DNA of 64,000 nt. Origin: Apium graveolens. Taxonomy: Eukaryota > Streptophyta > Magnoliopsida > Apiales > Apiaceae. This document shows positions 35,514 through 46,560 of the stretch, one piece after another. Location: positions 174,202,790 to 174,266,789 of the forward strand of contig NC_133647.1 of assembly GCF_009905375.1 (NCBI RefSeq), given 5' to 3'. The notes beneath the pieces are model-generated. The model was not told the origin of the DNA. It did no database searches and worked only from the letters and a program-made list of their open reading frames with translations. Every line of letters starts with the position of its first letter. Position 1 is the first letter of the stretch. The position numbers and the translations under genes are program-made.

Positions 35514-38500
35514 TGTGGCGCCCTCCAAACCCGAGTCATAAGTTTGGGGTCCACACACACACACACTATTTATAACCTGCTTATAACAATAATAAAGATA
35601 ATAATAATATACAGTGACCCTACTTACCAACTACCACGGACCACAACAGGTTAAAGTATGCACACAAGCAGAACATACTTACTATATTACAAACATTCGA
35701 ATCCCAACTATTCCAACTCAGAACTGAGTATTAAACATTATTACAAACTTTTACAAACTTAGATTATTCCAAAAGAAGCCTACTATCTCAACTCGATCAA
35801 CCTGAAACCATAGCTCTCGCGCTGGATTGGGGATCCTCGGTACCAACCGGTTCCTTTTTAACTGGAAAAGAACATAAACAATATCGCACAAATGAGCTAA
35901 CTAGCTCAGCAAGTCACAATGACAAAACTGATAATAATGATCATCAGGTGAAAATGGTTATGGTATCAAGTGAACAATAGATTATGATTTAGAATTGGAT
36001 ATTATATTTTTATTTTAAAAACCAAGGTTAGGCTGCTGATCAGTCACACACTAACCCCGAGCAAAGCACACAATACTGCTCTAACTACTGGATCCAAGGC
36101 ACACATTGGCCTAACTTGACCATTATATGGTCTGACCACGAATCTGGTCCACAATTTTATAAAAAAAATCCAATTCTAACATAATAACAGAATAAACAAT
36201 AATAAGTAATAAACAGAATCATTAACAACATTGGACGTTCAATAATGAAAATGGTTTCAATCTGCATAAGGATCAATATGGCATTTTCAAAGCATGGATG
36301 CTAAGTAGTGAAAGAATTAGATAGCAAAGGAAACAATGTTTCAAGGTTTCAAGGATTTGGCCTTTCAAAGCATAAGATACATTATTTGAGTGTGTAAGCA
36401 ATCTGGTTCAGTGTTTGATATTTAGTTTGTACATATTTGTGGAGTGGTATCGTATATTTGAGGTTCGTATTTGGGTATACAACAATCAATGGTCTAGAAA
36501 GAATCAGGTTTACGGCTCAAGATCAATAACTGGAATCAGGGTTTAGGGTTCAATGCTTCAAAGCACTTGCAATATAAAACAGGACTATCAATCAATACAA
36601 CATCTCGAGAAAGTTCAGAAAACTTGCCTGGTACTAGCTTATTAAACTGCTCTCGCTTTCAGTCACGATTGTCTTACTCCTCGACTACCTGTTTCCCTTT
36701 ACTACGCCTTGCCTCTTCTGCTCACATATCATAAGCATCTATCAATATTCAACTTATACGATTCCATTCGACACATACTTATCTACCCTTCATTTCACCC
36801 AAATCCGATTAACGGATTGAAAGTTACGCAATAAACAAGTAAAAATCGAATATATAGACCGACAGTTAACCAACAAGTCACATATAGCACATAACACGTC
36901 ACATAATCAATGATATAACGTTTATAACGAAGTCTCGGGTCATAAACAGGCTTTCGGATGTTTAAAATGATTTTTAAAACATTTTTCGAAATTAAAACGG
37001 ATCGTTGGATCAATTTTGGAGTAATAAACAGGGTTCGACTGGCCAATTCTTGCTTCAAAACAATTTTATAATAATTATCGAGCCTTGAAAACAATTTAAA
37101 ATAATATTTTAAAGCTCGAAACTATTTTTCGGAATTTTTAAATCATTTTTAAATAATTAAATCTAATTAAATAATTAATTAAAATCAATTAATAATTAAT
37201 TAAATCAATTAATCAATTAATTTTCGAATTAATTGACTAATTAACCAATTAAAAATTAACTGAAATTAATTAACTAATAAATTCAGATTTATTTTTGAAT
37301 TAAAAATAATTTTTGGAATTAAAATAATAATTTTTGGAATTTTAAGAAATTAAAATCGAATTTTTATAATAAAAATAAATAGGGAATATGATTTTTGAAT
37401 ATTTTTAAAACAGGAATCCAAAATTTGCAAGTTCTGGAAACATCAAGGACCTAACTGTTTCGTTTTCAAAACCTCAGGGACTGAAATACAATTTTGCAAA
37501 GTTCACCGTCGAACTTCGCCGGAAAATACCCTGTCTCGTCGAAGAAGGCGATCCAGGTACAGTCACACCACCACAAGCTCCAGAATTAAACTACTTATCA
37601 CCAGGATTCTATACATGCAATCAAAACACATCAATAACCCCAGACTTGGCCGCAAATTGGCCAAGAACATCGCCGGTTTCCGGCGAACATCGCCGGTTTC
37701 CGGCGAACATCGTAAATCTTCAAAACACAACTCCCTTCGATTCACTAATCCTCCGTTAACGAGCTATATACCAATCGATTGCAAATTTCATAAGGAACAC
37801 AACCCACTATAAATCAGCAGCTAATAACCCCTAAATCAAAAAGCCCCAAATTTCAATTGAAAACATTCATATGGGTTATAAACCCTAATTTCAAAATTCG
37901 AAAATTAAACTCAATTTTGAACATGTTATTGAACTCTAAATCAGACGTATGACATATGAAAATCATCAGGAAAACAAGCTCTACAACATGCAATTATCAA
38001 ATCATACAAACAATCATCCGAACAGAAATTCATATTTTTAATAAAAATAATTCGAAATTAAATAAAAATATAGAAAAATAACCTTGATTTCTGCAGTAAA
38101 ACTAAGCTCAGAATCTGATAGTACTCCTCAAATCCTTCATTTTGGTTACTCAAGCTTTGAAAACAGAGATCAATAACACCTTCGATTTGTGGTTTGATTT
38201 TCAGAAGATTATATGAATATAAGGTTTTTCTCTGGAAAATTATATATTTAGCTGACTGCAAATGATTTTGATACGAAATAAAATACGATAAAAGGCTATT
38301 TATAATTACTGAAAATTAGTATCCCGTTGGATCATTCCGAATATAAAACAGTACGTTTATTTATAAAAACTGATCCAAACGGTATCGGTTTTCGGGATAA
38401 CTATCCAAATTAGTACAATTTGTACTGCGGTCTTGGTCTCAGCGCCTGGTTACACGTACTACGAGGTGATAATTGTGATAGTTTAATAAAAAGCTCCCGC

Positions 38501-38965
38501 TTACCGAAAATACGAGTTTTATTGATTTACCAAAACAAATATTGTATCGAAAATGTTACGCCAGGACCCGCGCAGGACAAACCGTAAGCCGGATCGAAAA
38601 AGTCAAAATATGGAAAATGCTCGGAATATTACAATTAGGTTAGGAAGGAGTTTTCGGAAGAGTTTCGGGTTCTAAAAACGTAACAACGGATGACGTCGGT
38701 TGGTTCCCGTTTTTAGAAAATAGATTTTAAATACCCGGAAAAAGATTTTATAAAATTCATATGATTCCTATAAATTCATAAATCAACATAAAAATAATTA
38801 GGAAGATATGACAATTATCTATATTTTATTTTGGATATATAAAAATTAAAATACTCAATTAATAATATTTTTAAACATCCAAACACATTCACATAATAGA
38901 TACGGAACACATATAATAATTATTTATTAGCAAAAATAATTACACGATATATCCCGGATATTACA
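35514..38965 (-). repeat. 5' LTR of element H (3.45 kb)
   Basis: Minus strand TGTAATATCCGGGATATATC ... TTTGGAGGGCGCCACA, with TG/CA ends. It contains a CA microsatellite (~35562), long AT-rich tracts of AATTAATT type (37140-37390), and a 20-bp tandem duplication near 37667-37708. No ORF of note. Confidence 0.78.
37667..37711. repeat. 20-bp tandem duplication in the H LTR
   Basis: Two full copies of AACATCGCCGGTTTCCGGCG followed by a partial third. Each copy contains the palindrome-like CGCCGG...CCGGCG. Confidence 0.9.
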
Positions 38966-40544
38966 CATCAAATGAATGCCTCTATCATTCTTTTCTTTCT
39001 CAGATTGAACCAAAGAAAGTGGAAGAAGCTCTTCAAGATGCTGATTGGGTGCAAGCAATGCAGGAAGAGTTAAATGAATTTGAAAGAAATAAAGTCTGGA
39101 CCCTAGTGCCAAGACCAAGGAACAGGTCTGTTGTTGGTACAAAGTGGGTGTTCAGAAATAAATCTGACAGTGATGGCATAATTACAAGGAATAAAGCAAG
39201 GCTGGTTGCAAAAGGATACTCTCAATAGGAGGGAATTGATTTGGATGAAACATTTGCACCAGTTGCTAGATTGGAGGCCAAAAGAATATTTTTGGCTTAT
39301 GCTGCTCACAAGAAGTTTACAGTCTTTCAAATGGATGTAAAAAGTGCTTTTCTTAATGGAGAATTAGAAGAAGAAGTATATGTTGAACAACCTCCAGGTT
39401 TTGTAGATTCAAAATTTCCTCATCATGTCTACTGACTTGATAAAGCACTTTATGGCCTTAAGCAAGCTCCAAGAGCATGGTATGAGACTTTAGCTCAGTT
39501 TCTTCTGGAAAGTGGATTTAACAAAGGGAACATTGACAAAACTTTATTCTACCTCAATCATGGAAAGGACTTACTTTTGGTGCAGATATATGTTGATGAT
39601 ATCATTTTTGGTTCTACAAATAACAGACTTTGTAAGAAGTTTACCAAGCTGATGCAGTCAAGATATCAAATGAGTACGATGGGAGAACTTATTTATTTTC
39701 TGGGCCTTCAAGTCAAGCAGAATGAAGAAGGTACTTTTATTTCTCAATCTAAGTATACCATAAATTTGTTGAAAAAGTTTGGAATTCAAGATTGTTCAAG
39801 TGCATCCACTCCTATGGCCACTGCAACAAAATTGGATAAGGATACTGGTATATCAGTAGATATTACTGATTACAGAGGTATGATTGGCTCATTACTCTAT
39901 CTAACTGCAAGTAGACCTGATATCATGTATGCTACTTATCTTTGTGCAAGATTTCAAGCAGATCCAAGAGAACCTCACATAACAGCTGGGAAAAGAATTT
40001 TCAAGTACCTTAAGGGTACAGCTGATCTAGGATTGTGGTACCCTAGAGAATCAGACTTTAAGCTAATAGGTTACTCAGATGCAGATTTTGCAGGGTGCAA
40101 AATTGACAGGAAAAGCACAAGTGGAAGCTGCCAATTTCTTGGAGGCAGATTGGTTTCTTGGTTTAGCAAGAAACAGAAGTCAATTTCCACATCAACTGCA
40201 AAAGCAGAATACATTGTTGCAGGAAGCTGTTGTGCACAGATTCTTTGGATGAAGAATCAGTTACTGGATTATGGGTTAAAATTTTTAAAATCCCTATTTA
40301 CTGTGATAATCAAAGTGCTATTGCTATGACAGGTAATCCAGTTCAACACTCAATGACAAAGCACATCAGCATTAGGTACCACTTCACAAGGGAACATGTG
40401 GATAAAGGTACAGTGGAATTGCATTTTGTTCCAACAGATCAACAACTAGCAGATATCTTCACAAAACCACCGTGTGAAGCTACTTTTACAAGATTGGTAA
40501 ATGAACTTGGAATGGTTTCAGGTTCTTTCTCTAAATCTGCCTAG
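38966..40544 (+). pseudogene. Reverse transcriptase and RNase H of element F
   Basis: The frame starts in the linker (IEPKKVEEALQDADWVQAMQ) and holds [58 protein letters not shown], the catalytic YVDDIIFGSTN near 39586, RPDIMYATYLCARF, and RNase H GYSDADFAG and [12 protein letters not shown]. Stops lie at 39226-39228 (Gln codon expected) and 39433-39435 (Arg codon expected, CGA to TGA). A frameshift occurs near 40280. It would make the DNA copy of the element. Integrase, which should precede it, is absent upstream. Confidence 0.92.
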
Positions 40545-42013
40545 TTTATGTTCTGATACATCAGACTTTATGATCAGTATTTACAGATATTACTATCTTT
40601 GTGTATTTTGTGCTTAAATTGAAATTTGCTTAAGTGCTGATTGTTGTCTGATGTGAATTTCTAAACTCTGATAGTGGTATGAACGTTTCTGTGACTATTC
40701 AATCCAATGAGGATAACTGTGCTAGATGTTGACCTAGTAGTCTTTAACATAATAAAGATTCCATGTTTGAAGTAATTGTTTATGTGGAAATCTTTTAACA
40801 CAAGAAAATTCTGATATTGTGCTTGGTTAGGTTTACTTTGTGTATCTTATTACTAAGTCAAAAACTAGGATAGTGTTTCTTATCTGTTAAGTTCTGATGT
40901 TAGTAAATCTGATGGATGTACTAAGTGCTGATAAGCCTCACTTATCAAGAAAAAAAAAAAGAAAAGAAATAAGTGTCAGGTACTCCTTTGAGATCTAGAG
41001 TAAAAATGTGGAAGGGAAGACCCAAGTGCATTGTTGGTATTAAGTAATATGCATTAGAAAAAGCATAATAAAATTTTCTTGGTGACTTTTCACATTCTCT
41101 TATTACTGGAGAAATACTCTGATAACAGCATAAATTCTGATAAGCAGTCGTGACTCAATTACACTGAGAAGCCACTGTAAAATGTAAATTTAAAAGATGC
41201 ATAAAATGAGCACAAAACAGTTGAGGTGGACTCATGCATGAACTCATTCTATAGTAGACTTCAGAATAATGACAGATTTTGAGTAAAGTTCTTAGTTATG
41301 CCTTATTTCTAAGATGTACTGAAGTGAATCAGACTTTACTCTTTGTCTGATATTTAGGCTAATGCACACACATACACTCCATATGAGTGATGAAAATTAC
41401 TGTGGTGATAAATGTTATTTTAGATGAACAATTTAAGTGTCAGTTGCATAAATTCTGAGGACAAGTTCTGATGATTAAGTTCTGATGTACCCATATCAGT
41501 ATTTGTGTGAATAATTACAGGAATAAACATTCACTTTTCGAGTAAAGGATCCATATTCTGATGACTTTTAAATCCTGATAATAATCAAGTTCTGATGCTG
41601 ACGTGGCAGTATTTGTCTACTTGGTTTATTTTTGGTCATTACTTCAACAGTCATATTTTTTTTTTCAGAATATTGGTTTATGTGAGATAAAACAGTAATG
41701 ATCATTTGTTTAGTGGGAACAGTTTTTTTAAAAAACTGAACGTGCAAATTAATAATTGCTTATTTACCGTGCCCATTAACTTTTGCCTTAACTGCTACAT
41801 GCTTGACAGGTGTAAAGGTCTATTCCACTTCTCATTAACTGCTGTAACGTGGGTTGTCTAAGTAAAAGAGATAAAAGATTTTCAAATCTTTTATTCATAT
41901 TTTTATTCTATTCACTCTCTCTCTTTTTTTATTCTCTCAAATTTTCTGACAGTTCACTATACAGACATTTCATCAAACACCTTTCAGGTAAACAAGATTC
42001 TCACTTATTTCTG
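40545..42013 (+). other. Spacer between pol and downstream ORF of element F
   Basis: AT-rich, no ORF. It is dotted with AAGTTCTGAT-type motifs (the reverse complement of the motif in the F LTR), roughly a dozen between 40550 and 41600. Near 41880-41990 a pyrimidine-rich stretch, CTCTCTCTCTTTTTTTATTC, and TTTCAG/GTAA-type signals lie before the next ORF. These could belong to a separate promoter or to a 3' splice site for a subgenomic mRNA. Confidence 0.55.
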
Positions 42014-42571
42014 ATGGCGCCCAAGAATTTAATTGTTGATGGAGCCAAGTTTGTACCAAATAACTATGCTGCAATCTTGAACAAGGATGAAGCTCCATCA
42101 GATTTGCATTTTGTGCAAGATTTATTAGCAAATAGTGAGATTGGGTATGCTTTGACCCAACCTCACACAAAAAGTGAAACTGCATCTATCTTGATTTGTC
42201 ATGTCAAACAACTGGATAAATTGGTCAAAGACTCTGTGAAAATCATAAGAAGTGATAATGACACTGAGTTCAAGAATTTGATTATGGAAGAGTTCTGCAA
42301 AGACCATGGAATAAAACAGGAATTCTCTACTCCTGGTACTCCACAGCAAAATGGAGTTGTTGAAAGAAAGAATAGAACTCTTGTTAAAGCTGCATGAACT
42401 ATGCTTGATGAAGCAAAGTTACTAATCTTTTTTTGGGCTGAAACTGTGCAGACTGCTTGTTTTACTCAGAATGCAACACTTATCAATAAGCATGGAAAGG
42501 CACCATATGAGATGGTGAAGAAAAAGAAGCCAAATCTGAAGTATTTTCATGTATTTGGATGCAAGTGTTTT
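42014..42571 (+). pseudogene. Chimera: start of element F downstream ORF fused to copia integrase
   Basis: The first ~50 codons (MAPKNLIVDGAKFVPNN ... IGYALTQPHT) resemble the start of the element E downstream ORF. Without a stop, the frame then turns into copia integrase: HVKQLDKLVKDSVKIIRSDN with a catalytic Asp, FSTPGTPQQNGVVERKNRT with the catalytic Glu, an in-frame stop at 42395-42397, then EAKLLIFFWAETVQTACFTQ and FHVFGCKCFVH. Integrase in this position is not normal for any copia element, so a rearrangement is likely. It is cut by the pararetroviral fragment. Confidence 0.8.
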
Positions 42572-42860
42572 GTTCATTATGTTTTCTTACAAGGAAAGCC
42601 GGGCTGCTATGTGGACTTTTACTTTCTTGTATTAATTTTAGTTTTAATAATTCATTGGTTTGATTATCAAATTCTTTTTGGTCTGAAGGGCTATACCTTA
42701 TAGGTTTAGATCTTATTATATCATTAGGGTTTAATAATTTTATTTCAGCATATATCTTTTCCTTATCCCATAAACTCATAGGATTTTCTCCGAAGTTGGA
42801 TTTTAATAAATTATTATATTTTTCAGTTAATTCTTGATACTTAGTGAAATAAAAAAGAAG
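42572..42860 (-). pseudogene. Endogenous pararetrovirus (Caulimoviridae) reverse transcriptase fragment
   Basis: On the minus strand the frame reads PIRYSPSDQKEFDNQTNELL followed by LIQESKSPHSSPAFLVRKHN, the conserved entry region of reverse transcriptase in plant pararetroviruses. It is preceded by a helical stretch (SLWDKEKIYAEIKLLNPNDI). Only about 80-100 codons are present. The part after RKHNE, including the catalytic site, is missing because the copia integrase sequence begins there. It is a fossil with no coding capacity. The right border near 42860 is approximate. Confidence 0.7.
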
Positions 42861-43557
42861 CTGTCAGAGTTTCACAGATGTTCAACATCCTGCGAGCTTC
42901 ATCTCAGTCCTTAATTAATGTTGACTATGGACTTTTTGACCGTAGCGCTCCAAATTTCTTCAATTTTGAATTTTTTTTACGAAGTTTGTAATTTTTATAA
43001 CATAAACGGTTATTTTCTAGTTTTATTTAATTTATTTATTACAGTTATTTAGGTTCCGTTTATTTTGAAATATAAAATTGATATTATAGTTTAACGTTAA
43101 ATCTCAGTATTTTAATTTAGTTTTCTTTCTCTATCATTTTAACCAATTAAAAGTCTTTTAACTCATATTTTAATATTTCTCTTTTACGTTTTTAGTAGTC
43201 AATATTTTAATAATTTGTACAACAAAACTGAGTAAATATTTTTTTAATTAAATACTTTTTAAAAAAATCCAATAAATATTACATAACATAAATAGTACAC
43301 CACGAGGATTCTTTAAATTATGAGAATATTTTTATCAATCTTGTTCCTGCTTAAACTTTGCATTAGATTGGTACACAGTATTTGAATAGATTTGGCATAT
43401 AGAAAAACTTGGTTGATTTTTATTACTGTCTAAATATTACTAATCAGATATTTCAATTTTGTATAGCATTATACAATGGTGTCTACTTCAATAATGAAAG
43501 CTGACAGTGGATTATATTTGTATATTGAGATTAAAAAAATCTATTAAAGTTAATTTT
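42861..43557. other. AT-rich sequence of unknown origin
   Basis: No ORF or motif is recognised. The first ~100 bases may still belong to the pararetroviral fragment. Confidence 0.5.
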
Positions 43558-44240
43558 CACATATATATTTTTCTACATATATTGCTTAAACATGTGAACT
43601 CGAAATCAATTTTTGTCAATTACTCCTCTAACTGTATTTCTGTATATAAATTTCAAATATAAAAAATTAGTTCAATATTACTCGGCGTCGCCTTACGGCG
43701 ACCCCTCGCAGTTTAAAATTTGGAAAATTAAAAAAATGTAAATACTTAATATGAGTTATTTTAAAACCGTTGAATTGAAAACTGCAATGTTACATTTCTA
43801 TATATATTGCTTAAACATATGAATTTGAAATTAATTTGTGTCAATTACTCTCTAACTGTATTTCTATATATATAACTTAAATATAAAAAAATTAGTTCTA
43901 TATTACTCGGCATCGCCTTAAGACGACACCTCGTAGTTTAAAATTTAGAAAATTAAAAAATGAAAGTACTCAATATAAGTTATTTTAAAACAATTGAATT
44001 GAAAACTACAATGTTATATTTCTACATATATTGCTTACACATGTGAATTTGAAATCAATTTTTGACAATTACTCTCTAACTGTATTACTATATATATAAC
44101 TTAAATATAAAAAAATAGTGCAATATTACTCGGCGTCGCCTTACGGCGACACCTCGCAGTTTAAAATTTTGAAAATTAAAAGATATAAATACTAATATAA
44201 GTTATTTTAAAACTGTTGAATTGAAAACCATAATGTTTTA
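43558..44240 (+). repeat. Three ~225-bp tandem repeats with a GTCGCC/GGCGAC hairpin
   Basis: Three copies start near 43570, 43795 and 44018. Each runs TACATATATTGCTTAAACAT ... AACTGTATTTCTATATAT ... TTCAATATTACTCGG, then a hairpin and CACCTCGCAGTTTAAAATTT. The hairpin GTCGCC-TTAC-GGCGAC is perfect in copies 1 (43687-43702) and 3 (44135-44150) and decayed in copy 2 (near 43911-43926). A partial fourth copy with ATTGCGACGCCTCGTCGTTT lies near 44335. Confidence 0.85.
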
Positions 44241-44401
44241 CCTAAATACATATACAAAACATAGAAATTAGTGCATTAAAACAAAAGTCATTATTCTGCT
44301 AAAGGAAAATTTTTATTCAAAAGTATTTTAATATTATTGCGACGCCTCGTCGTTTAAACATTATACAATTAAAATATTTTATTTATCAGCACATATCCAT
44401 A

Positions 44402-45591
44402 TCAATGCTCTATCAATGCTCTATAATTTGCAAAATGATTCTCCAGTGTTCTAAAAGATTTGTTGGAAGTCTCTTGAACAGTAGATGTCATATAAATCAC
44501 AAATTGATTCCAAATAGCTAATGGCAAGATTGCAAGCATATGTGTGTTCTGCAAATGTTATTAAAAAAGTTAACTAAAAACATAGATATGAAACAATATA
44601 CTATTCGTATTCACATCCTGATTCTAATCCTAATGCTGAATTTGCCATAATATTCTATGTGAATTGTAATCATGGAGAATATAATTGAGAGTTAAGATTG
44701 TAATCACATCCTCATTCTAATCCTGATACTGACAAACCCTGATTCATATCTTGTTGCATAAGAAATCAGGATTTCTCAGCATCAAGATTAGAATCAGGAT
44801 GTTAATATGTAGAGTATGCTCCAATAGATGTGAGAAATGGGATTGTTCGCTCGAACCTTCAATGTCCAAGCTACTTGAGTAAAATCCAGAGCGGACAAAT
44901 GCTGATGGTCGTCCATATCTGAATGCAAGAAGAGGAGAATCTTAATAAATTACTATGGAACTTCAATGTATATTTGACAAAATAAAAAATGTGTACCTTT
45001 ATTACCTTCTTTTGATGTTTGAGTATAGGTTGAGAGCCCAGACATGTGAATATATAGTAAGGTTAAACGAAATTGATTATGGTAGAGTTGCATAATCTTT
45101 TTAACATTTAAACAGATATGCACTATTTTCATTGATTAATTGACTGGGAATTTGTGTAGCCATAATATTCTTTGTGAATTGTAAACATGGAGAATCTAAT
45201 TGAAAGTTAAGATTGTAATCACATGATGATTCCAATCCTGATGCTAACAAACCCTGATTCATATACTGATATTGATTCATATCCTGATGAAGGAGAAATC
45301 CAGGAATATATCATGATCTTGATCATATCTTGTTGCAGAAGATATCAGGATTTCTCATCATCGGGATTAAAATTAGGATGTTAATATGCAGAATATGCGC
45401 CAAGAGATATGAACAATGGTTCGAATGCAACTAATATAATTAAATCACACCTCACAGTCCAACAGAATAAGATTATGCCTGATTGCCTCCCCATGGTTAT
45501 TCCTTGATATCCACATTCTTGTCACTCGAACCTTCAATTTCCAAGCTACTTGAGTAGCATCCAAAGCGGAAAAATGCTGATGGTCGTTCAT
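44402..45591 (-). pseudogene. RPA70-like single-strand DNA-binding protein gene remnant (two exons)
   Basis: Exon 1 (45591-45451) starts MNDHQHFSALDATQVAWKLK and includes KVRVTRMW and the strand EAIRHNLILLDCE. This is the N-terminal OB-fold pattern of plant replication protein A 70 kDa-like (DUF223) proteins. It ends at a GAG/GTGTGA splice donor. Exon 2 (44548-44402) follows a TTTGCAG acceptor and reads NTHMLAILPLAIWNQFV, the expected next strand, then loses similarity and stops at 44402-44404. The 902-bp intron contains a partial second exon 1. A CATTCAG acceptor just before the ATG suggests a 5' UTR intron. RPA proteins bind single-stranded DNA in replication; Helitrons also carry RPA-like genes. 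Only one OB-fold fragment remains, so it is probably dead or a captured fragment. Confidence 0.7.
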
Positions 45592-45870
45592 ATCTGAATG
45601 TAAGAAGAGTAGAAACTTAATAAATTAATATAAAACTTCAATTTATATTTGATAAAATCAAGAATGTGTATCTCTATTATGTTCTTCTGTTGTTTGAGTA
45701 TAGGTTGAGAGCCCAAGCATGTGAATATATAGTACAGTTAAATGAAGTTGATTATGGTAGAGTTGCATAATATTTTCAACTTTTAAACAGATATGCACTA
45801 TTTTCATTGATTAATTGACTGAGAGTTTGTGTATCCACAATATTCTCTGTCAATTGTAATCCAAAGTATA
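44640..45870. repeat. Direct duplication of the RPA-like 5' region
   Basis: Two copies, about 44640-45190 and 45190-45870, share GATTGTAATCACAT, CAAACCCTGATTCATAT, the exon 1 start, GTATAGGTTGAGAGCCCA, ATATGCACTATTTTCATTGA and the sequence beyond. They differ by many substitutions and indels; the right copy keeps more of exon 1. Imperfect inverted pieces such as CAGGATTTCTCA lie inside each copy. Confidence 0.8.
44848..44916 (-). pseudogene. Partial duplicate of RPA-like exon 1
   Basis: It reads MDDHQHLSALDFTQVAWTLK then VRA before similarity stops. This is a shorter, diverged copy of exon 1, lying inside the intron of the fuller copy. Its 5' flank (intron and leader) is duplicated as well. 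Confidence 0.72.
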
Positions 45871-46039
45871 TGATTGAGAGTTTAGAAAACTTGTTTCATG
45901 AATATTGTGACTAACACGGTAAGAAATGTAACAATATAACCGGTCACGCGTAACTTGCATTTGAGGGTGATGAAAGTGATATACGTATAAAAATGCGCAC
46001 ATCGATAGCATAATCACCCGGATAGAAAGCATATTCATT

Positions 46040-46560
46040 AGTTCCCCTTAAAAAAATTAAATTCTGGAATATTTATAAGATATGTTGTATTTAAACTTGC
46101 CACTAATAATGTCAAAATAAAAAAAATAGAAGAATAAGTAATAAAAAATAATGTAGTATGTGTATCAGTGATACCACATTTTTTTACTCCCCTACGTTTG
46201 AGCAGCGTGTGATGATTATCAAGTTGTTTTGATTACCATTTTCTTGTTATGAGTCAAAATCCCCTTCAACATGCTTAAAACTGATATCATGTTTACACTT
46301 TTCACATAAATCTAAGATTACTCGTGCATGGAACATCATACACAAAATAATATTAACGAAATTACAACAATAACCAAATATCTACATAAACAGATGCAGT
46401 AATGCACTTGTTTTAGATATTAACCTTATAACCTACTTTAGTTAGATTATAAAGGGAGATGAGAGCTCTAACAAAAAATATGACGTTATCAAATGCTAAT
46501 CAGGTTTGAAAACGACACAGATGACATAGAAGTAATATAAGGATGGTTGAAATACCCGTC
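46040..46560. other. AT-rich sequence, no gene seen
   Basis: It lies between the RPA-like remnant and the right-hand repeat family. No ORF, RNA or boundary is recognised. Confidence 0.5.

Larger units (their letters stand above)
34887..38965 (-). mobile_element. Truncated Tekay-like LTR element H
   Basis: On the minus strand it has a 3.45 kb 5' LTR (38965-35514), a degenerate tRNA-Met primer site and about 430 bases of a gag-like ORF. It ends abruptly at ~34887 within that ORF, fused to element F protease sequence. The rest of the internal region and the 3' LTR are missing, so no target duplication can be checked. Architecture matches element C, but the LTR sequence is another family (TGTAATATCCGGG). 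Confidence 0.78.
31428..42571 (+). mobile_element. SIRE/Maximus-type copia element F, 3' end missing
   Basis: It has a 5' LTR (31428-32035), a tRNA-Met primer site, gag, protease, then an interrupting Tekay-like element H (34887-38965), reverse transcriptase/RNase H, a 1.5 kb spacer, and a chimeric downstream ORF/integrase. It ends abruptly in a pararetroviral fragment at ~42572, with no 3' LTR. It was inserted into element E. The integrase expected between 34887 and 38966 is absent there. Confidence 0.85.

Noticed and set aside
42401..42703. A single 100-codon integrase ORF
   Set aside because: Only the first ~58 codons are integrase; the rest is the antisense of the pararetroviral fragment and arises by chance fusion.
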